DNA from: Sinonovacula constricta
Lineage: Eukaryota > Mollusca > Bivalvia > Cardiida > Solecurtidae
Direction: 5' to 3'
Length of the DNA: 64,000 bases
Assembly: GCA_007844125.1 (NCBI GenBank)
Contig: CM017558.1
Coordinates: 59,618,550-59,682,549 of the forward strand
The position numbers and the translations under genes were made by a program. Below, piece after piece: positions 35,383 to 47,792 of the stretch. The stretch's first letter is position 1; every line of letters begins with the position of its first letter. The notes under the pieces were generated by a model. It was given only the letters and a program-made list of their open reading frames with translations. It ran no database searches and had not been told where the DNA came from.

Positions 35383-38110
35383 CATATCCAGCTGCAGGAC
35401 TATAAGCTTATCAAGGTCACAGTAATCTTAAGGGTACTATTTAAGAGAATACTTTCGGAGGTAAATACAAATTTCGGATGACATGCCTTGTTACCACTTT
35501 ATATCTACAGGTACGTGGGTTGCCTAGTGGATATACATTGATTAAACTTAATGACATTAAAAAGACTTCATTTATACCAATTTAGTGTAAACATCACATT
35601 AATTTCCAAGTCGATTTATCCGTCTCGACGGCCATGTTTTGCACGTCCGACATTTTTATTTTCTTTACCTGGACAGTGCAGAGACATATCGGTTCAGTGT
35701 CCAATAAATAAGGCATATCGTATCATAGTTTACCTTTAACATTCATTGTTATTATAATTTTAAGATTTTAAGATAAATTACTCTGACATGTAACCAACCA
35801 AAGGGTGTTATTTAGTGAATATAAGGCACCTTGAAGAAATAGAAAATTAACTTTGTACAGTAATGTTTCACGGTTTTCATTTTGCCGTATACAAAAGGCC
35901 ACATCCCTCTCCGTTCACCATTATGTATCAATTCGCTCATCGTAACTGGAACAATGTGCAGTATATAGTCGTGTTATAGGACTTACATCACGTAGACACC
36001 AATGTCTACAAAACGGTTTACACTTTTACCACACCAATATCAACATAAAAACAATTACGTCTGGGTATCCAAATAAATACTTTTACTCAACTGACAGCAA
36101 TTCGACACATTTCACCATTGTTCCGCTATTAAAACCCATTGTAAATTGAGATGTTACATAAACTTTACTGATCATCTTCTAGACGAAATATTTGCGTTTA
36201 AGTTGTATGGAGCAAAACGAAACATTCTGATATGAAACATGAAACTACTGATTTCTTCTTTGTTTGACAAAAAAATATGTTTTTCAGACTGAGAACTTGT
36301 TGTGTATTATATTTCTTTTAAAATTAAGGTATGTTTTGGGTCAGCTGTTTGGATCAATCTTAATTTAGTGTTTGCTTTATGGCAGTAGGGAGCTATGTCC
36401 GTTCGCAGTTTCGTTAAAAAGCTAAAAAGATCAGCATATAAATAGATTAAATCAAATGTGATACGCGATGATTTATTCGTAGAACCAGTCACTTCAACGC
36501 ACACGTTCCCTCGTACTGCGAAAACTGTAACAAATGTGGCCTTTTGTCTAGGTCAGCCTAAGGAACGAAAGTTTTCAATCGAATTAATTCATATTAATAA
36601 AACCCTGCACAAGGGACCACTACTACATCAGAGTTGCCCATGGGTACACCCTTGTTTTGTTCTTTAAAAAAATCCATCCAAAAGTCTGCACAATACCACA
36701 TGTACTTAGTTCAGTTGGGGATTGTTATAGTTTATTTAACCATTGCACTTTTAAAAGGATATAGAACATGTAACAATACTATTTCTGAGCAGTTACGTTG
36801 TGCCTATGTAATTATATATCAGACTTTAAATCTAGTATCAATTATTTCAAACAATCAGGCGCATCGAACCTTTGCACAATACCCGTTTTCGTAATTATGT
36901 TGTGTATTTTGATTGGTTTTACGGCACACCGACACTTGATAGATAATACTAATCATGTGTTAAAACAATAACAAATACAAAATGCAATTACAAAAAGGTA
37001 TGATAAACAAGCAACATTTTATTTCGACATTTATTGCTTTGATAAACATGTCTATATCTGCGTTTAAGCTATGACACTAGAAGTTGTACTCATTCGTTTA
37101 GAAAGGTGTGACTAGAAATGTCGAAAAAACACATCTACATATGCAAAGCTAAGAACAAATTTAGTGCAAAGCATCAAAAGGCGTACACTTTGTATTTTAA
37201 ACAACAAAAAAAGTTATCTAACGCACGACAAGGGCGTACATCCGATTAGTAATTTGACTTAAATTTCTTTTCTATTACCCGCATGGCCCACGTGAATCTT
37301 TAATGACGTCAGAAAACACGTACATGCATGACAACATGAACGTGAATAAACAAGTTATTGCATTTTATAGCTTAGGGTGCTGCAAAGATAAATCGCCTAT
37401 TTGTCAAAACATAAACATATAGTCTAATCTGGATTTGTTGTAATAATGTATAAACCATTTAAGTTAACGGTACATTTCATAGAAAAGTACATTATTTTAC
37501 GAACATTTCAGTCGGGCTCAAGAAGAATTACACATGTTGGAGAATCCTACTCAGGTTCGTGTCTGTTTAATCTATAAGAATTTCCCGCGTATTTTATTTT
37601 TAACCTGTAGAATACTTAAATCCTAAAATGGCATCTGCTGGACCTTTTGTGACATATACTGTCTTGATTTTTAAACATTTAACTTCATAATGCAACGAAA
37701 CGTTTAAGGAACCTATTTTAAGGCATATTGAACGAACATCAATCATTAATACCCTCGCCCAGCTCTACTGGCCGTTATTGTTCATTTGTTAGATTGATCG
37801 TCTCATCATAAATCTATGAGATAACAGCAGATGTTGTTGACTTGAAGCAGATTAAGGGTTTACTTCATAGAGAATAGCATACTGTAAACATTTGACATGA
37901 TGCACATTTACATTATACTGGTACAGTATCGATCAGCCGTTGAGCTGACTTTATATTAGCTTGAGACTTTGCAATGGGGCTATACCACTACCATTTTCAT
38001 AAATCTGTATGTCGCTGCGTGGGTTGGACCAAGAGCTTCCATCACACAGAACTCGCTTACCAAAATATCCATCATAGAAATTGCACCTCTGCCGGTTAAT
38101 TATATATATC
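35383..38110. other. AT-rich non-coding DNA
   Basis: No gene recognised. Short frames at 35551-35739, 36458-36667 and 36634-36894 carry no motif. A lone CRE palindrome TGACGTCA sits at 37304-37311. Confidence 0.5.
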
Positions 38111-38203
38111 TGTGTGTTTGCGTGTGTGTGCTTGCGTGTGTTTGCGCGCGTGCGTGCGTGCGTGCGTGCGCGCGCGTGCGTGTGTGTGTGTGTGTGTGTG
38201 TGT
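38111..38203. repeat. (TG)n/(CG)n/(TGCG)n compound microsatellite
   Basis: Runs of TG, TGCG and CGCG dinucleotides; alternating purine-pyrimidine text throughout, the type that can adopt Z-DNA. Confidence 0.95.
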
Positions 38204-41045
38204 TAACAATCTCGTTTACAACAATATGTTAAACGTAATGGTTGCATTTTGTGAAGAACTGATGATATAAAAACAAGTTCTTGTTACCGTTTACATGTAC
38301 AACTACGGTTGCAAATGGTTAAGATGAAACATCGTCCTCTTTTGTACGAACATTAATGGTACGTACTATAGTCAGGATGCTGGGGCATACTATGAAAAAG
38401 TTGGGCTTATAATAAAGGGCAAACGAAGCCTCCTAGATTGAGAACCAGTTAACAGTCGCATAATCAGAGCCAGATAGGCTTTATTCTAACTCTTCTCTAG
38501 ATACTGTTAAGACTACCATCACACAATACACCGAGGAAAGAATTTGTTCTGCACCAACTTGCAGGAGAAAACTGATAAGACACCGCAGCTTAAACTACAC
38601 ATTGTGATGGTAGACGTCAACGTCAAATAACACAGTATACTAAACTTATACGGAAAGGGATGAGTTGTAGAGAGACAAGAAATGGCCTACGATTCTCAGA
38701 CTTGTCCACAAAAAGTAGCAATCTAGCAATATATCGATAGTAATCAAAATTATTAAGCAGCATTCAGACATAAGAGTCGTTGCATTGATACACATATCAA
38801 AACGTTACTGAACACTTCGCAAAAGCAACAGTATCCACCACACATCTATGTTTAAGATTTTGACGTTATTTCGTTGTTGTCTATCTTCATGGACAATGTA
38901 TATCAGCAACCAATGCTGTGTGCGTTTCGATGGACAACCACGCGATTTGTTTTACGTACGAAGGCGCCACAAGCAGTGTTGAGCCATCCCACCTGTCATT
39001 TTTTCTCTTTCTCGTTGTTATCAACTGGCTGATAAAAATATTGAGAAAGAAAATAGTATGGCATCTGGCAGCAGAAATAGAGACTCTGTTTCTGTGTAAA
39101 AAGGCATTGTGCTGCTGTCACGTACACAGAATGACATACAGAAGGTCAGCGAATTTGCATATAATGTGGGCGTACATCGAATACTAAAACGTGCCTTACA
39201 GACAGTCTTTGCAAATGTACTGAAACGGCATAACGGACCGGAGGTAAAATATAAGGAAAATTTCAATAAAAATGTTCACTTTATTAGAAAATGTCTTTGC
39301 ATGTACACGTAGAAAGCTGTATCACAGCAATGATTGTATATGCTTATAATTTGGTCTGTCCATATAATCGTGCACTAATTACTCGTATGTGTGACCACTT
39401 CATTGTCTTTACTGTTAATCATCGCCTAAAACTGCTACTATACAGTTGGTATGGCTTCGATATTACATCTACCATTTTTTAATTAAATGCAGCATTAGAT
39501 AATTGCTAAGGTATTTTTGTTTTAATACCATGTTACTTTTACTTGTTTCATAACGGATATTTTGTCTGTTGTTTCGATAGATCTGTTTCTTGATGATGTT
39601 CATGGAGGCTTATTTCTACCATCTACTTATCGCCTTTAAATAGTCAGTTGCGAACATGTCAAACGTCAATGATAGTAGCGTATATCAAAAAAGTGAGACT
39701 GTTCGCCATTACCTAGCTACAAATTGATATGACCATATTAATTATTATTGAGATATGACAAATAGGTAAAAGAGATAAATATAAAGAACTGACAGTTACT
39801 TGAAAATGGTGTATTAAATAAAAGCACAGAATAGAACAGAAATTTTATTTAAGATTTGTACAAATAGTAGTATACATCATCTTTATAACATATATACATA
39901 TAGATAATAAACGTGTCACGCGAACCAAAACGAAGAACTTTGCTTTATCAAAGGTTCAAACATTAATTGGTCAAAATGTATATAATGCCATGTAATACTA
40001 CAGTCTAAGAAAAAAAAAAGAAATCATTATGAATGGTAAATTTTCTGTAGCGAGTGGATCTAAAGCATTTAAATCTGTGCAAAGGTCTATAATTATACAT
40101 ATATTCACTGTGAAATATAACTGCCAATGCATATGTGAACAATGAAACTACAAATGACATTAAAATGGTTAGTTCTATATTCAATGTCGATCTTTATATA
40201 TACAAAAATGAAGCATAATACAGAACCTTACTCAGCCTACAGACAAATATACACAATGATGTCATCAATAACATTTAACTGCATGTATAAATACAAATAA
40301 ATGCCCTCTTGTGCTATTGTTGTAAACTTTAATCATCGATTAAGGTCGTACATGTATTTAATAAAAATCCTAATGTAGTTCTATTTTCACTAAAACTCTT
40401 ACAAAACTATTTTAATTTTGGTATTTTTACTCCCATATGACGTATAACGTAACACGTGACATTCGAAAACAAATTCATCATTAAACTTTTATTGAATTTA
40501 GGCACAAGAAATACGTAGAACAGCGAGTGTTTAAACAGTGACATTATTATCTGCCCCTTTTACTCTGACGTAGGCATTAATCCACGCGCCTTACCATATG
40601 GCCATTTTAGCCATGCCGAAAAACCACGTATTATTGTTCTCCTTATATTCATCTTATGACTTTAAAATTCGTCTATAACATTCGCAACTTAACGTCTCGC
40701 CGACATTAAACATTTCTTGGTTCAGAGGAAGGAGGCGAGCGAACAAATGTTGCTTCAGAGGTGGCAGAAGTTTGCCCCCGCTGTTATTTTGCCACTGCTC
40801 CTATCCTATCTCATTATTACTCAATTAACCATGATTCTATAGAGAACGGTTCATTGCTGACATATTTGGAAAAAATTGTTACCGTGGTCCATTAGACAAC
40901 AGGGAAGAGAAGACTGTGTTATCTTTTAAAAACTACACCCTTCAAAATTACGAGAACTGGTATATTTTATCATGATCTGATCGATGAATAACGAAATGTT
41001 GAATTAAGTCCGTAATGTTTGACTCGTCCCATGCATCAGCTCACT
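38204..41045. other. AT-rich non-coding DNA
   Basis: Overlapping open frames cluster at 38918-39482 on both strands, but none has a recognisable domain, splice-supported extension or conserved repeat elsewhere in the window. I make no gene call. Confidence 0.45.
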
Positions 41046-41105
41046 CAATCGAAACTCCTCGGGTAATTCTGTCCTCGGGACAATCATCCCTCGGATGTGT
41101 CTGGT
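41046..41105 (-). repeat. 60-bp module shared with the outer ends of FB2
   Basis: The minus strand begins ACCAGACACATCCGAGGGAT, continues GATTGTCCCGAGGA, and ends CAGAATTACCCGAGGAGTTT then CGATTG. The first half matches 55722-55751 (ACCAGATACATCCGAGGGAT, GAGTGTCCCG) and the second half matches 63548-63573 (CAGAATTACCCGAGGAGTTC, CGATTG). It therefore resembles the uninterrupted form of the sequence that flanks FB2. Confidence 0.75.
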
Positions 41106-41360
41106 ACAGTGATACAGAAACCGAGATCGTTTGTTCGCCCGAAGTCGGAAGAAGAAATGCGTAAAATGTAGTTCAGTAGTATGAGAGATGGCGGTTCTGG
41201 ACCTCTTGTGGATAAAAACCTTGTTTTAAGCCAACAGGGCTTATTTTACCATTTCTAGAAATGCCATTTTAAGGCCTTTTTCTCCCTTTCAAGCGTCTAC
41301 AGGCCACCAAATATTGGACCGCATGTGTTGGTGCAACATGTACAAGATAGCAGGGGGGTG

Positions 41361-41439
41361 CTGGGCCACCTACTCTTTCAAACCTTATTTTCCCCAAAGA
41401 GGGGGGTCCTAGGCCAACACACTATGTGTGGTGGCCCAG
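41361..41439. repeat. Perfect 10-bp inverted repeat, hairpin-forming
   Basis: CTGGGCCACC at 41361-41370 pairs with GGTGGCCCAG at 41430-41439, with extra near-matches outside the stem (GGTG against TACC). The loop is G-rich in part. Possibly a short MITE remnant. Confidence 0.6.
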
Positions 41440-41698
41440 TACCAAATACCCTTCATTTTAGCATTAGAAATGATGTGAACGACATTTGTAGTCTTAAGAT
41501 AGCTGTAATCCTGAGGCCAGTTCTCTAGGTATTGTTTGTACTATAAACATTACTTTGCAAGATCTCAAGGATGCCTATAAATTAGACCTACCTCTGGCAA
41601 TACGTACATGTATATGGGCACGTTTCTTATTACTAGAACTATAAAACCCCAGCTAATTTTGTCGCAATGACAGACAAGCGGTTTGACGCACTGACGGA

Positions 41699-41785
41699 CT
41701 GACGGACAGGAGGTCGGACGCACGGACGGACTGACGGACAGGCGCTCAGACGCACGGACGGACATACGGACAGGTGGACGGACGG
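41699..41785. repeat. 32-bp minisatellite rich in GGAC
   Basis: About 2.7 copies of a unit opening CTGACGGACAGG and closing GACGCACGGACGGA. The arginine/serine/valine-rich minus-strand frames over it are translations of the repeat. Confidence 0.9.
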
Positions 41786-41887
41786 TATTTGTATAGTTTC
41801 CTTGCATAAAAAAATTATTGTTTTGTTGTTTGTTTTTCGTTTCAAACGGTTTTGTATAGATACGGAGTGCTAAACAAAATTAAATGG

Positions 41888-42032
41888 AGGTGCGCCCGTG
41901 GCGTAGTTGTCGATTTGTAACTAATCAGAGCCTAAAACCGCGTGGGTTTGATCTGGGAAGGTGTTCCGGCTGACCTACAATACGCCGGTGGTTCCACCAA
42001 GACATTTCTCTGGGGTCTTCCTCCACCAAAAA
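41888..42032 (+). repeat. tRNA-derived SINE, 5'-worn copy
   Basis: Head GGTGCGCCCGTGGCGTAGTT and the following GTCGATTTGTAACT, then a degraded B box (GGGTTTGATCT), GCGCCGGTGGTTCCACCAAG-like linker (TACGCCGGTGGTTCCACCAA), and tail CTCTGGGGTCTTCCTCCACC ending in AAAAA. Same family as 9319-9504, here on the plus strand. Confidence 0.75.
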
Positions 42033-42779
42033 CAGCTGGACGTCGCTATTATCATCATAACTAGTCTCTGTGATGTCTCTGAAAACAAAAGAAAGCACAG
42101 TTCTAATTATTGTCGAGTAGCCTAAAACATGATTATTAGGAATTGTATGAAAAGGAAATAAATTCAATATGATAGGTCCAAATCATACACATCGAGTGAA
42201 GTCTCCAGCAATGAGGTGGCAGAAAGACAGTGGCTGCTTTCCCTAGTTTCACAAATAGCCACATCAAAAGGTATATATAATTGGCGACGCGCTGGAGCGC
42301 GATGCCTATATATGGAATGCGCACTGAAATTTGTTCGTGGGAAAAGTTTTTTTGCCAACATCCTAAGTTACACGACACTAAATGAATTTGTTCTTTACTC
42401 GACAGTTAATGTCACAACTTTGGAAGTAATTTAACAGCAAACGGTTTCTGTAGGAACCCCAAAACTATATATTATGTGAAAGATCAATTTATTTTCTAAT
42501 AACAGGGCCTCTGTGGAGAAAAATTATGTGCTGCGAAGACGCTTATCCTCCCCTGAAAATATACACCGTAAATTTTGTGTAGTATAGCCGCACATTTTTA
42601 ATGAAATGATCAGTACCAGTCTAAATGGACCAGTCCATTATTGAGCATAGGAATGCTGTTATTTAGCATTTTCATAATTCTACTCCGTGTCAGCATTTTT
42701 TCACCAAATTGCATTAAATTATCTTAAGTATAGCAAATACAGTCACAGAGCAAAAGTATCTACCTTAAAATATCATCAT

Positions 42780-42803
42780 CAACAACAACAACAACAACAA
42801 CAA
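42780..42803. repeat. (CAA)n microsatellite
   Basis: Eight CAA units preceded by three ATC units. Confidence 0.95.
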
Positions 42804-43316
42804 AACTTTCAGGCGTTACCTGGGTACTACTTCCGGTGCACATTTACGCTTGCAGCCCCTTCTAACCCTGATAAAATACGGATCCTAATTCCGTAAACGT
42901 CGTTCTAATTATAAGAAACCAATTTATTAATTAATTAATTTTTGTATGTCAGTAACTTTTATGAAAACATTGTTAAAACGAAAGATTGTGGTTTATTTCT
43001 TTTTTATATTAAAATGATAAAACTTTAATATAAATGTACATGGAGACTGTCTTCGTCCTTACTTACGAAAGCAGATAGAAATGCTCTTCGATGTTCGGAC
43101 TGCCTGTTAACAAATTGAGATGACCTATTAGCAACAAAACACTCCATAGCCAGAAAAAAATATTCTTAAAGGGTCTCTTAAATATGCATGGTAAACTCTG
43201 ACTTTAGATGCAATTTTTATGCAACATTTAAAGATACATTATTAACGATTTCTGTAAGAGAATCTAAAACATAGCATTCCCAGTGCTTCCAGTGTAGGTG
43301 TGCTTTTATAGCATCT
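42804..43316. other. AT-rich non-coding DNA
   Basis: No feature seen apart from an AATT tetranucleotide run near 42929. Confidence 0.5.
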
Positions 43317-43640
43317 CGGAAGTGTTTGTGGTCAAGAGATTATCTTTTTGGACTCTGTATCGGAGGATTTCAAATACAAGCCCCGTCACAAGTTTTCAAA
43401 AGGATCTTATTTAAGATCTGGAAGTTTAATTCACTTGCACAAGAGAAACGTTCAACATACCAAGAACGCATTTAGAAACGCACGTTTAGTTATTTTTAAG
43501 ATCTTATAATGATTTTGGATGGTCATTAAAGAAACGTTTGAAACCCACCAAGAAATAACATAGTTGAAGTGTTCTTGATCAAGAGGTTAAGATTATGGAC
43601 TCGAGATCGGATGGTCCTGGGTTCAAGCCCTAGACCTGAC
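43317..43640 (+). repeat. Two diverged Leu/Ser-tRNA-like SINE heads in tandem
   Basis: The second head (about 43565-43640) reads GTGTTCTTGATCAAGAGGTT, then AAGATTATGGACTCGAGATC, GGATGGTCCTGGGTTCAAGCCC: a class II tRNA-like layout with a B box. The first (about 43317-43385) is a decayed parallel: GTGTTTGTGGTCAAGAGATT, ATCTTTTTGGACTCTGTATC, GGAGG...CAAATACAAGCCCC. Neither closes an acceptor stem. Probably two SINE copies or a duplicated one. Confidence 0.5.
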
Positions 43641-44187
43641 ATGAGATTCATTCTTGTCAAGATTTTTATCACCCGAACACTTTGCAAAAACAGAATATGT
43701 TCGAACTAATTACTACGTCTTAACACCCAGATTTACTAGAAAGTAATATCCATATTGGTTATTCGTCATTTATACTTTTTCTCAAGAAAAAACTTTTCAA
43801 ATATTTCTTTGTTAATTGCTTTAACCTGTTTACCTGTTCAAGTTTTTGCGTCGCCTTTGATGCTTCTCATCAGCGGCTTTTCTTGTATTTATTTAGAAAT
43901 TGTCTGGCAATCAATTGCAGGAGGTTGAACAAACACATACTTTTTGTTATAAGATTAAATATGGCATGATTAATTATCTTTTTATTAAACATTTTCCGTA
44001 TTAAGCTGGGATAAGTTTCTATAACTATAACGAAATTGTCACTTTGCTCTATCTTCGCTCAACACGTTGTCCGAATTCATTGCTGTTATCTATAATTGGA
44101 GCAGCCTTCTATTTGACTTGAGAATCTCGAACTTTATCTGTCTTTCAATGTTATATCAAAAGAACGTATTTGCAAAATAACCTGTCT

Positions 44188-44350
44188 GTTATTTATGGTG
44201 TTCGTTATCTCTTTATTTAGACAATTACATCCTCTTAGTTGTTATTAATGGTGTTCGTTATCTCTTTTTTTTTTTTTTGACAAAAACACCTTCTAAGTTG
44301 TTATAAATGATGTTCGTTATCCCTTCATTTAGACAAATACACCCTCTAAG
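44188..44350. repeat. ~55-bp tandem repeat, three copies
   Basis: Each copy contains TGTTCGTTATC, a T-rich stretch, GACAAWNACACC-type text and CTCTAAGTTGTTAT. The middle copy has a 14-nt T run at 44265-44278. Confidence 0.85.
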
Positions 44351-44876
44351 TTGCATATTTTTACGCTGACGAAGCAATATATAATAAGAAGTATTTTTGT
44401 TATGAAAGTAATGTTTTGATTTTCGAATATGTACATGTATTGGCTTTCCTTTAGGATACCGGGAAGATTCGGGGACTGAGTTGTGTAGCTTACTTGCAAG
44501 CAAGTTGGCTTGCCAACCACCATATGTAAATATTGAGTGTTGCTCATTTTTATCAAATTCTTGAAATTATTTAGTTTTCTGTTTTTGTGTTTCTGCCAGC
44601 CATCTGCTATTTTTTTAGCAAAATAGAAAACGCGAAAAATGCTTTTAGTAATATAGAAAATTTATCGTTACATCTGGTTATGTACACCGTACACATTGTT
44701 TTTTAATATTCTGTCAACCTAGAAGTTTGCAATAATATTTTAAATAATGTAATGTACTAAGTAAGATGAATCAACATTTTATGTTTCATGCACTTTTTCT
44801 TCACTAATGCAGCTTCAGTTATGCTTGTGCCTACGCATTCTGGTCATGGAGAGAAAACTGAAAACGCTAGATGCTG

Positions 44877-44898
44877 TATATATATATATATATATATA
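44877..44898. repeat. (TA)n microsatellite
   Basis: Eleven TA dinucleotides. Confidence 0.95.
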
Positions 44899-45744
44899 AC
44901 AATACAAGAGCAATATCAAGCCGATTTTTTGCAAACGCTTTCCATATTATATAATGACGTTTGATCTAGAAGATAATCCATTAATTCCAAAGAACATCTG
45001 TTCACATTTCTCCATTAAAAATGTATCACATTTTACTAGAAACTTTCCCCATTTTTAACATCCTCAACCGAAAATGCCACTTGAACATCAGAAGTATGTC
45101 AGCACTGACGTCACGGAGATAGGGCAGAGTTATCCATTGTTTTAAAAGGTGTACACAGAGGGGAAATCATTTTCGCAATAATAATAATAAGACATACCAA
45201 ATGTTTTATGTTAATATTACCCTCTCTTTCTATCTCTCTGTCTACCTATCTTTTTCTTCTCACTCTGACTTGTGCTCTCATTCTCCATCTCACCTTTTTT
45301 CACCATTTCTCATACTCTCTGTATCATAATAAACAGCTGGCCAATTCACATGTCATAACATTTCAATTCGCAGCCATTATGAAAAAGAACTATTTTAAGA
45401 AATGCTGTTGTATTTATTTAGCTCTGGAAAAACATCTTCGTTGAGGACAACATCGGAATTAAAGAAAATGTTTGCCAATGGAAAAGTGATAGGTGTGTTA
45501 TTTAAACATTTGCTATGGCATTTAACTGGTATAGTTATTGTTGAATTATTGTTAGTGAGAATTGGAAAGTATCATATATTATTGTGTATAATTTAAGCTT
45601 GTAGAAAACAAAATTAAAGTAAATCGTTTCCAAAAGAGCATTAATCCTATTATCATTCACAATTCTTCATTCATACAACATTTATTAACACTGTTTTAAA
45701 GAACAAAACTATTTTTTCTGATTATAAAATAATTAATTTCTATT
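44899..45744. other. AT-rich non-coding DNA with one CRE
   Basis: TGACGTCA occurs at 45106-45113. A possible exon at about 45421-45491 (preceded by ATTTAG and followed by GTGTGT) reads LWKNIFVEDNIGIKENVCQW, but I cannot link it to the segment at 45745. Confidence 0.35.
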
Positions 45745-45945
45745 TTGTTTTCTATAACAAAGGAAAAGCATGCCATGGCAAAGAAAACTGGGGGTGGACC
45801 AGCCCCAGTCTTATTGTCTTCAGAAGACTTAATACTTAACTATCTACTGTGGAAGCCCCAACTTGATGGTGTTGTTCGTGGCATAGGAAGCCAAGCAGAT
45901 GCTATAATTATATTATTATTGTGTTGTTTTTTCGTATATTTATAA
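45745..45945 (+). pseudogene. Harbinger-associated Myb/SANT-type protein fragment
   Basis: The frame reads KEKHAMAKKTGGGPAPVLLS, then SEDLILNYLLWKPQLDGVVRG. KKTGGGPAP followed by an acidic LxxxEExIL-like stretch and a LDGVxGGI-like end is the linker typical of Myb/SANT-like proteins carried by PIF/Harbinger transposons and of their domesticated relatives such as NAIF1 (family knowledge). An acceptor-like TTTTGTTTTCTATAACAAAG precedes GAAAAG. No intact Myb domain lies upstream and the frame runs into hydrophobic AT-rich sequence and a stop, so a lone exon or decayed copy is most likely. Confidence 0.45.
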
Positions 45946-46763
45946 TAGATAATTAACAATGATACATCTGTGTCAATTCATTAATAGGCAATGATTTACC
46001 TCATGGAATAGATAGCATTTATTTTTATACCTATGATGGTTAAGTTAACATAAACAAAAATACTTTAAAAAATAACAAATAATTAAAGATTTTTTCTATA
46101 TTTTCAATATTTTACTTTTCACTGTTGTAAAGTTTACCACATTAATTGTCATAACAAAAGTATAATAATGTTATATAATAATAATTAAATAGTGACTTTA
46201 TGATGCGTTTCTAAAATAAAAATGAGATACTGATTGATTAAATGTAGCATGCATACAACAATAGAATCTATAACTAACAAAGCAATTACAACATAAAAAT
46301 AAATTATAATGGATTCAACTTTATAGGCAAAATATCCATTCACATTTAGTCATGAGTTTCAATAACATAAAATAAATTGTTAATTAATTGATATAAATTT
46401 ATCATTCAGCTGAGGGAAAGACACTGAAGACATTGAAGACACAGCAAACAGTATTGATAGTAAGTGTTGCTGTTTAAATCGGAGAAAAGTTACTACTTTT
46501 ACATAAATGAACCTTCTTTTGTGACAGAGACTAACAAAAGGTATTTGTTTACTTGTGGAAAAAAACACTTTGTCTAGTATAGCTTCTGCGAAGCATATTA
46601 TTTATTTGATCTAGGTTCAGTAGTGCTAAAACTATCATATCCTGAGACAATAACGACATTATTGAGTGCACTCTAATACCCGAAAAAGCACGTTGGCAGA
46701 TAAAATTTATTAGCCAATCGAAAGCTTAGAGTTTGACTACGCGTTCGACTGCGTCATTAAAAA
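45946..46763. other. AT-rich non-coding DNA
   Basis: Nothing recognised. Confidence 0.5.
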
Positions 46764-47203
46764 AAGATGTAAAGCATAAAGTAACGTAAAGTATAAAGCC
46801 AAAGGTCTTCTGTTAATACTTTTAAGTAAACTATATAGAAATTAGCAAATGTCCGTATGGCAACCTCTGCTTGTTATGGTAGAATCATGTCTATGTTCAC
46901 AGCCTTAACCCTATAGCTTGCTAAATTTGTTAACAACCCATACCAAGTGTTAGTTATCGTCTAACATCTACATACAAATGCTAGAGACACAGCAACAAAA
47001 ATGGCAGATCCTGGTCAGACAGCTCCACAGTCTGGGCTGGACCCTGAATATTTGCATAAACCATATAAATAGGTGCTTATAGCAGGATAAAATATATAGT
47101 GACATAAGACTTCATTGTGTACTGCATAGGTGCAATGGCATAAAAACGTGATCTGCATTTCATTTAAGGTAGAGAAAATACAATGCAGGATCTTCAAATA
47201 AAT
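46764..47203. repeat. ~440-bp dispersed repeat C, copy 2
   Basis: Direct-orientation partner of 22328-22760, with high identity throughout. A 60-codon minus-strand frame inside it is not conserved in the other copy. Confidence 0.85.
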
Positions 47204-47429
47204 ATGACTTTAAAAGAAGTTTTTTTTTTTGTTTCTAGTTTTTGTTACAGTCATTACTGAATTTAAAAGAAATATCAATTTATTTCTTTTTATTATAATA
47301 TTTGTTGGATATGTCATGCCAATGTATATAAAAGGGTCCTGATGGCCCATATTCGATCACAGAAGGACACAGGCTCTTAGTAGACTGAAATCAGGCGTCA
47401 AGTAATAAGAGTTATTTACTTTAGAAATC

Positions 47430-47720
47430 TTTTGTGAAGATTCGACCATTAGTGTGGCCACTGGGGTGATAAAATTTTCTAGAACTCTACCTAGTGACCT
47501 ACTAAATCCACGTGACTCACTTCAAAACGTATCTAAGATTTCATACTGCAAACATTCTTTGACCTAGTGACCTACTTTTGACCTCACGTGACCCAGTAAT
47601 GAACTAATACAAGATTTAACGCAGGCGAACATTCCGATCAAGTTTGGTGAAGATTGTGCCATAAACGGGGCCTCTAGTGTGTTTACAACTTTTTCCTAAA
47701 ATTTGACCTTTTGTCCAAGT
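47430..47720. repeat. Shortened ~139-bp tandem array
   Basis: About two units of the 21440-22300 repeat: CTACCTAGTGACCTACTAAA near 47486, TTTGACCTAGTGACCTACTT near 47561, CACGTGACCCAGTAATGAAC, and GTTTGGTGAAGATTGTGCCA. The first unit is internally shortened. Confidence 0.8.
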
Positions 47721-47792
47721 TTCTCAGTGATTCAATGATAGATCAGCTTTCAGAACTTAAATTGAAAGACTATGTGTGTTTTCACCACAAAC

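Noticed and set aside
38918..39482. Cluster of overlapping open frames on both strands
   Set aside because: No conserved motif, no splice-supported structure and no repeat partner. Chance frames cannot be excluded.
41565..41845. Ser/Arg/Val-rich minus-strand frames
   Set aside because: Product of the 32-bp GGAC minisatellite.
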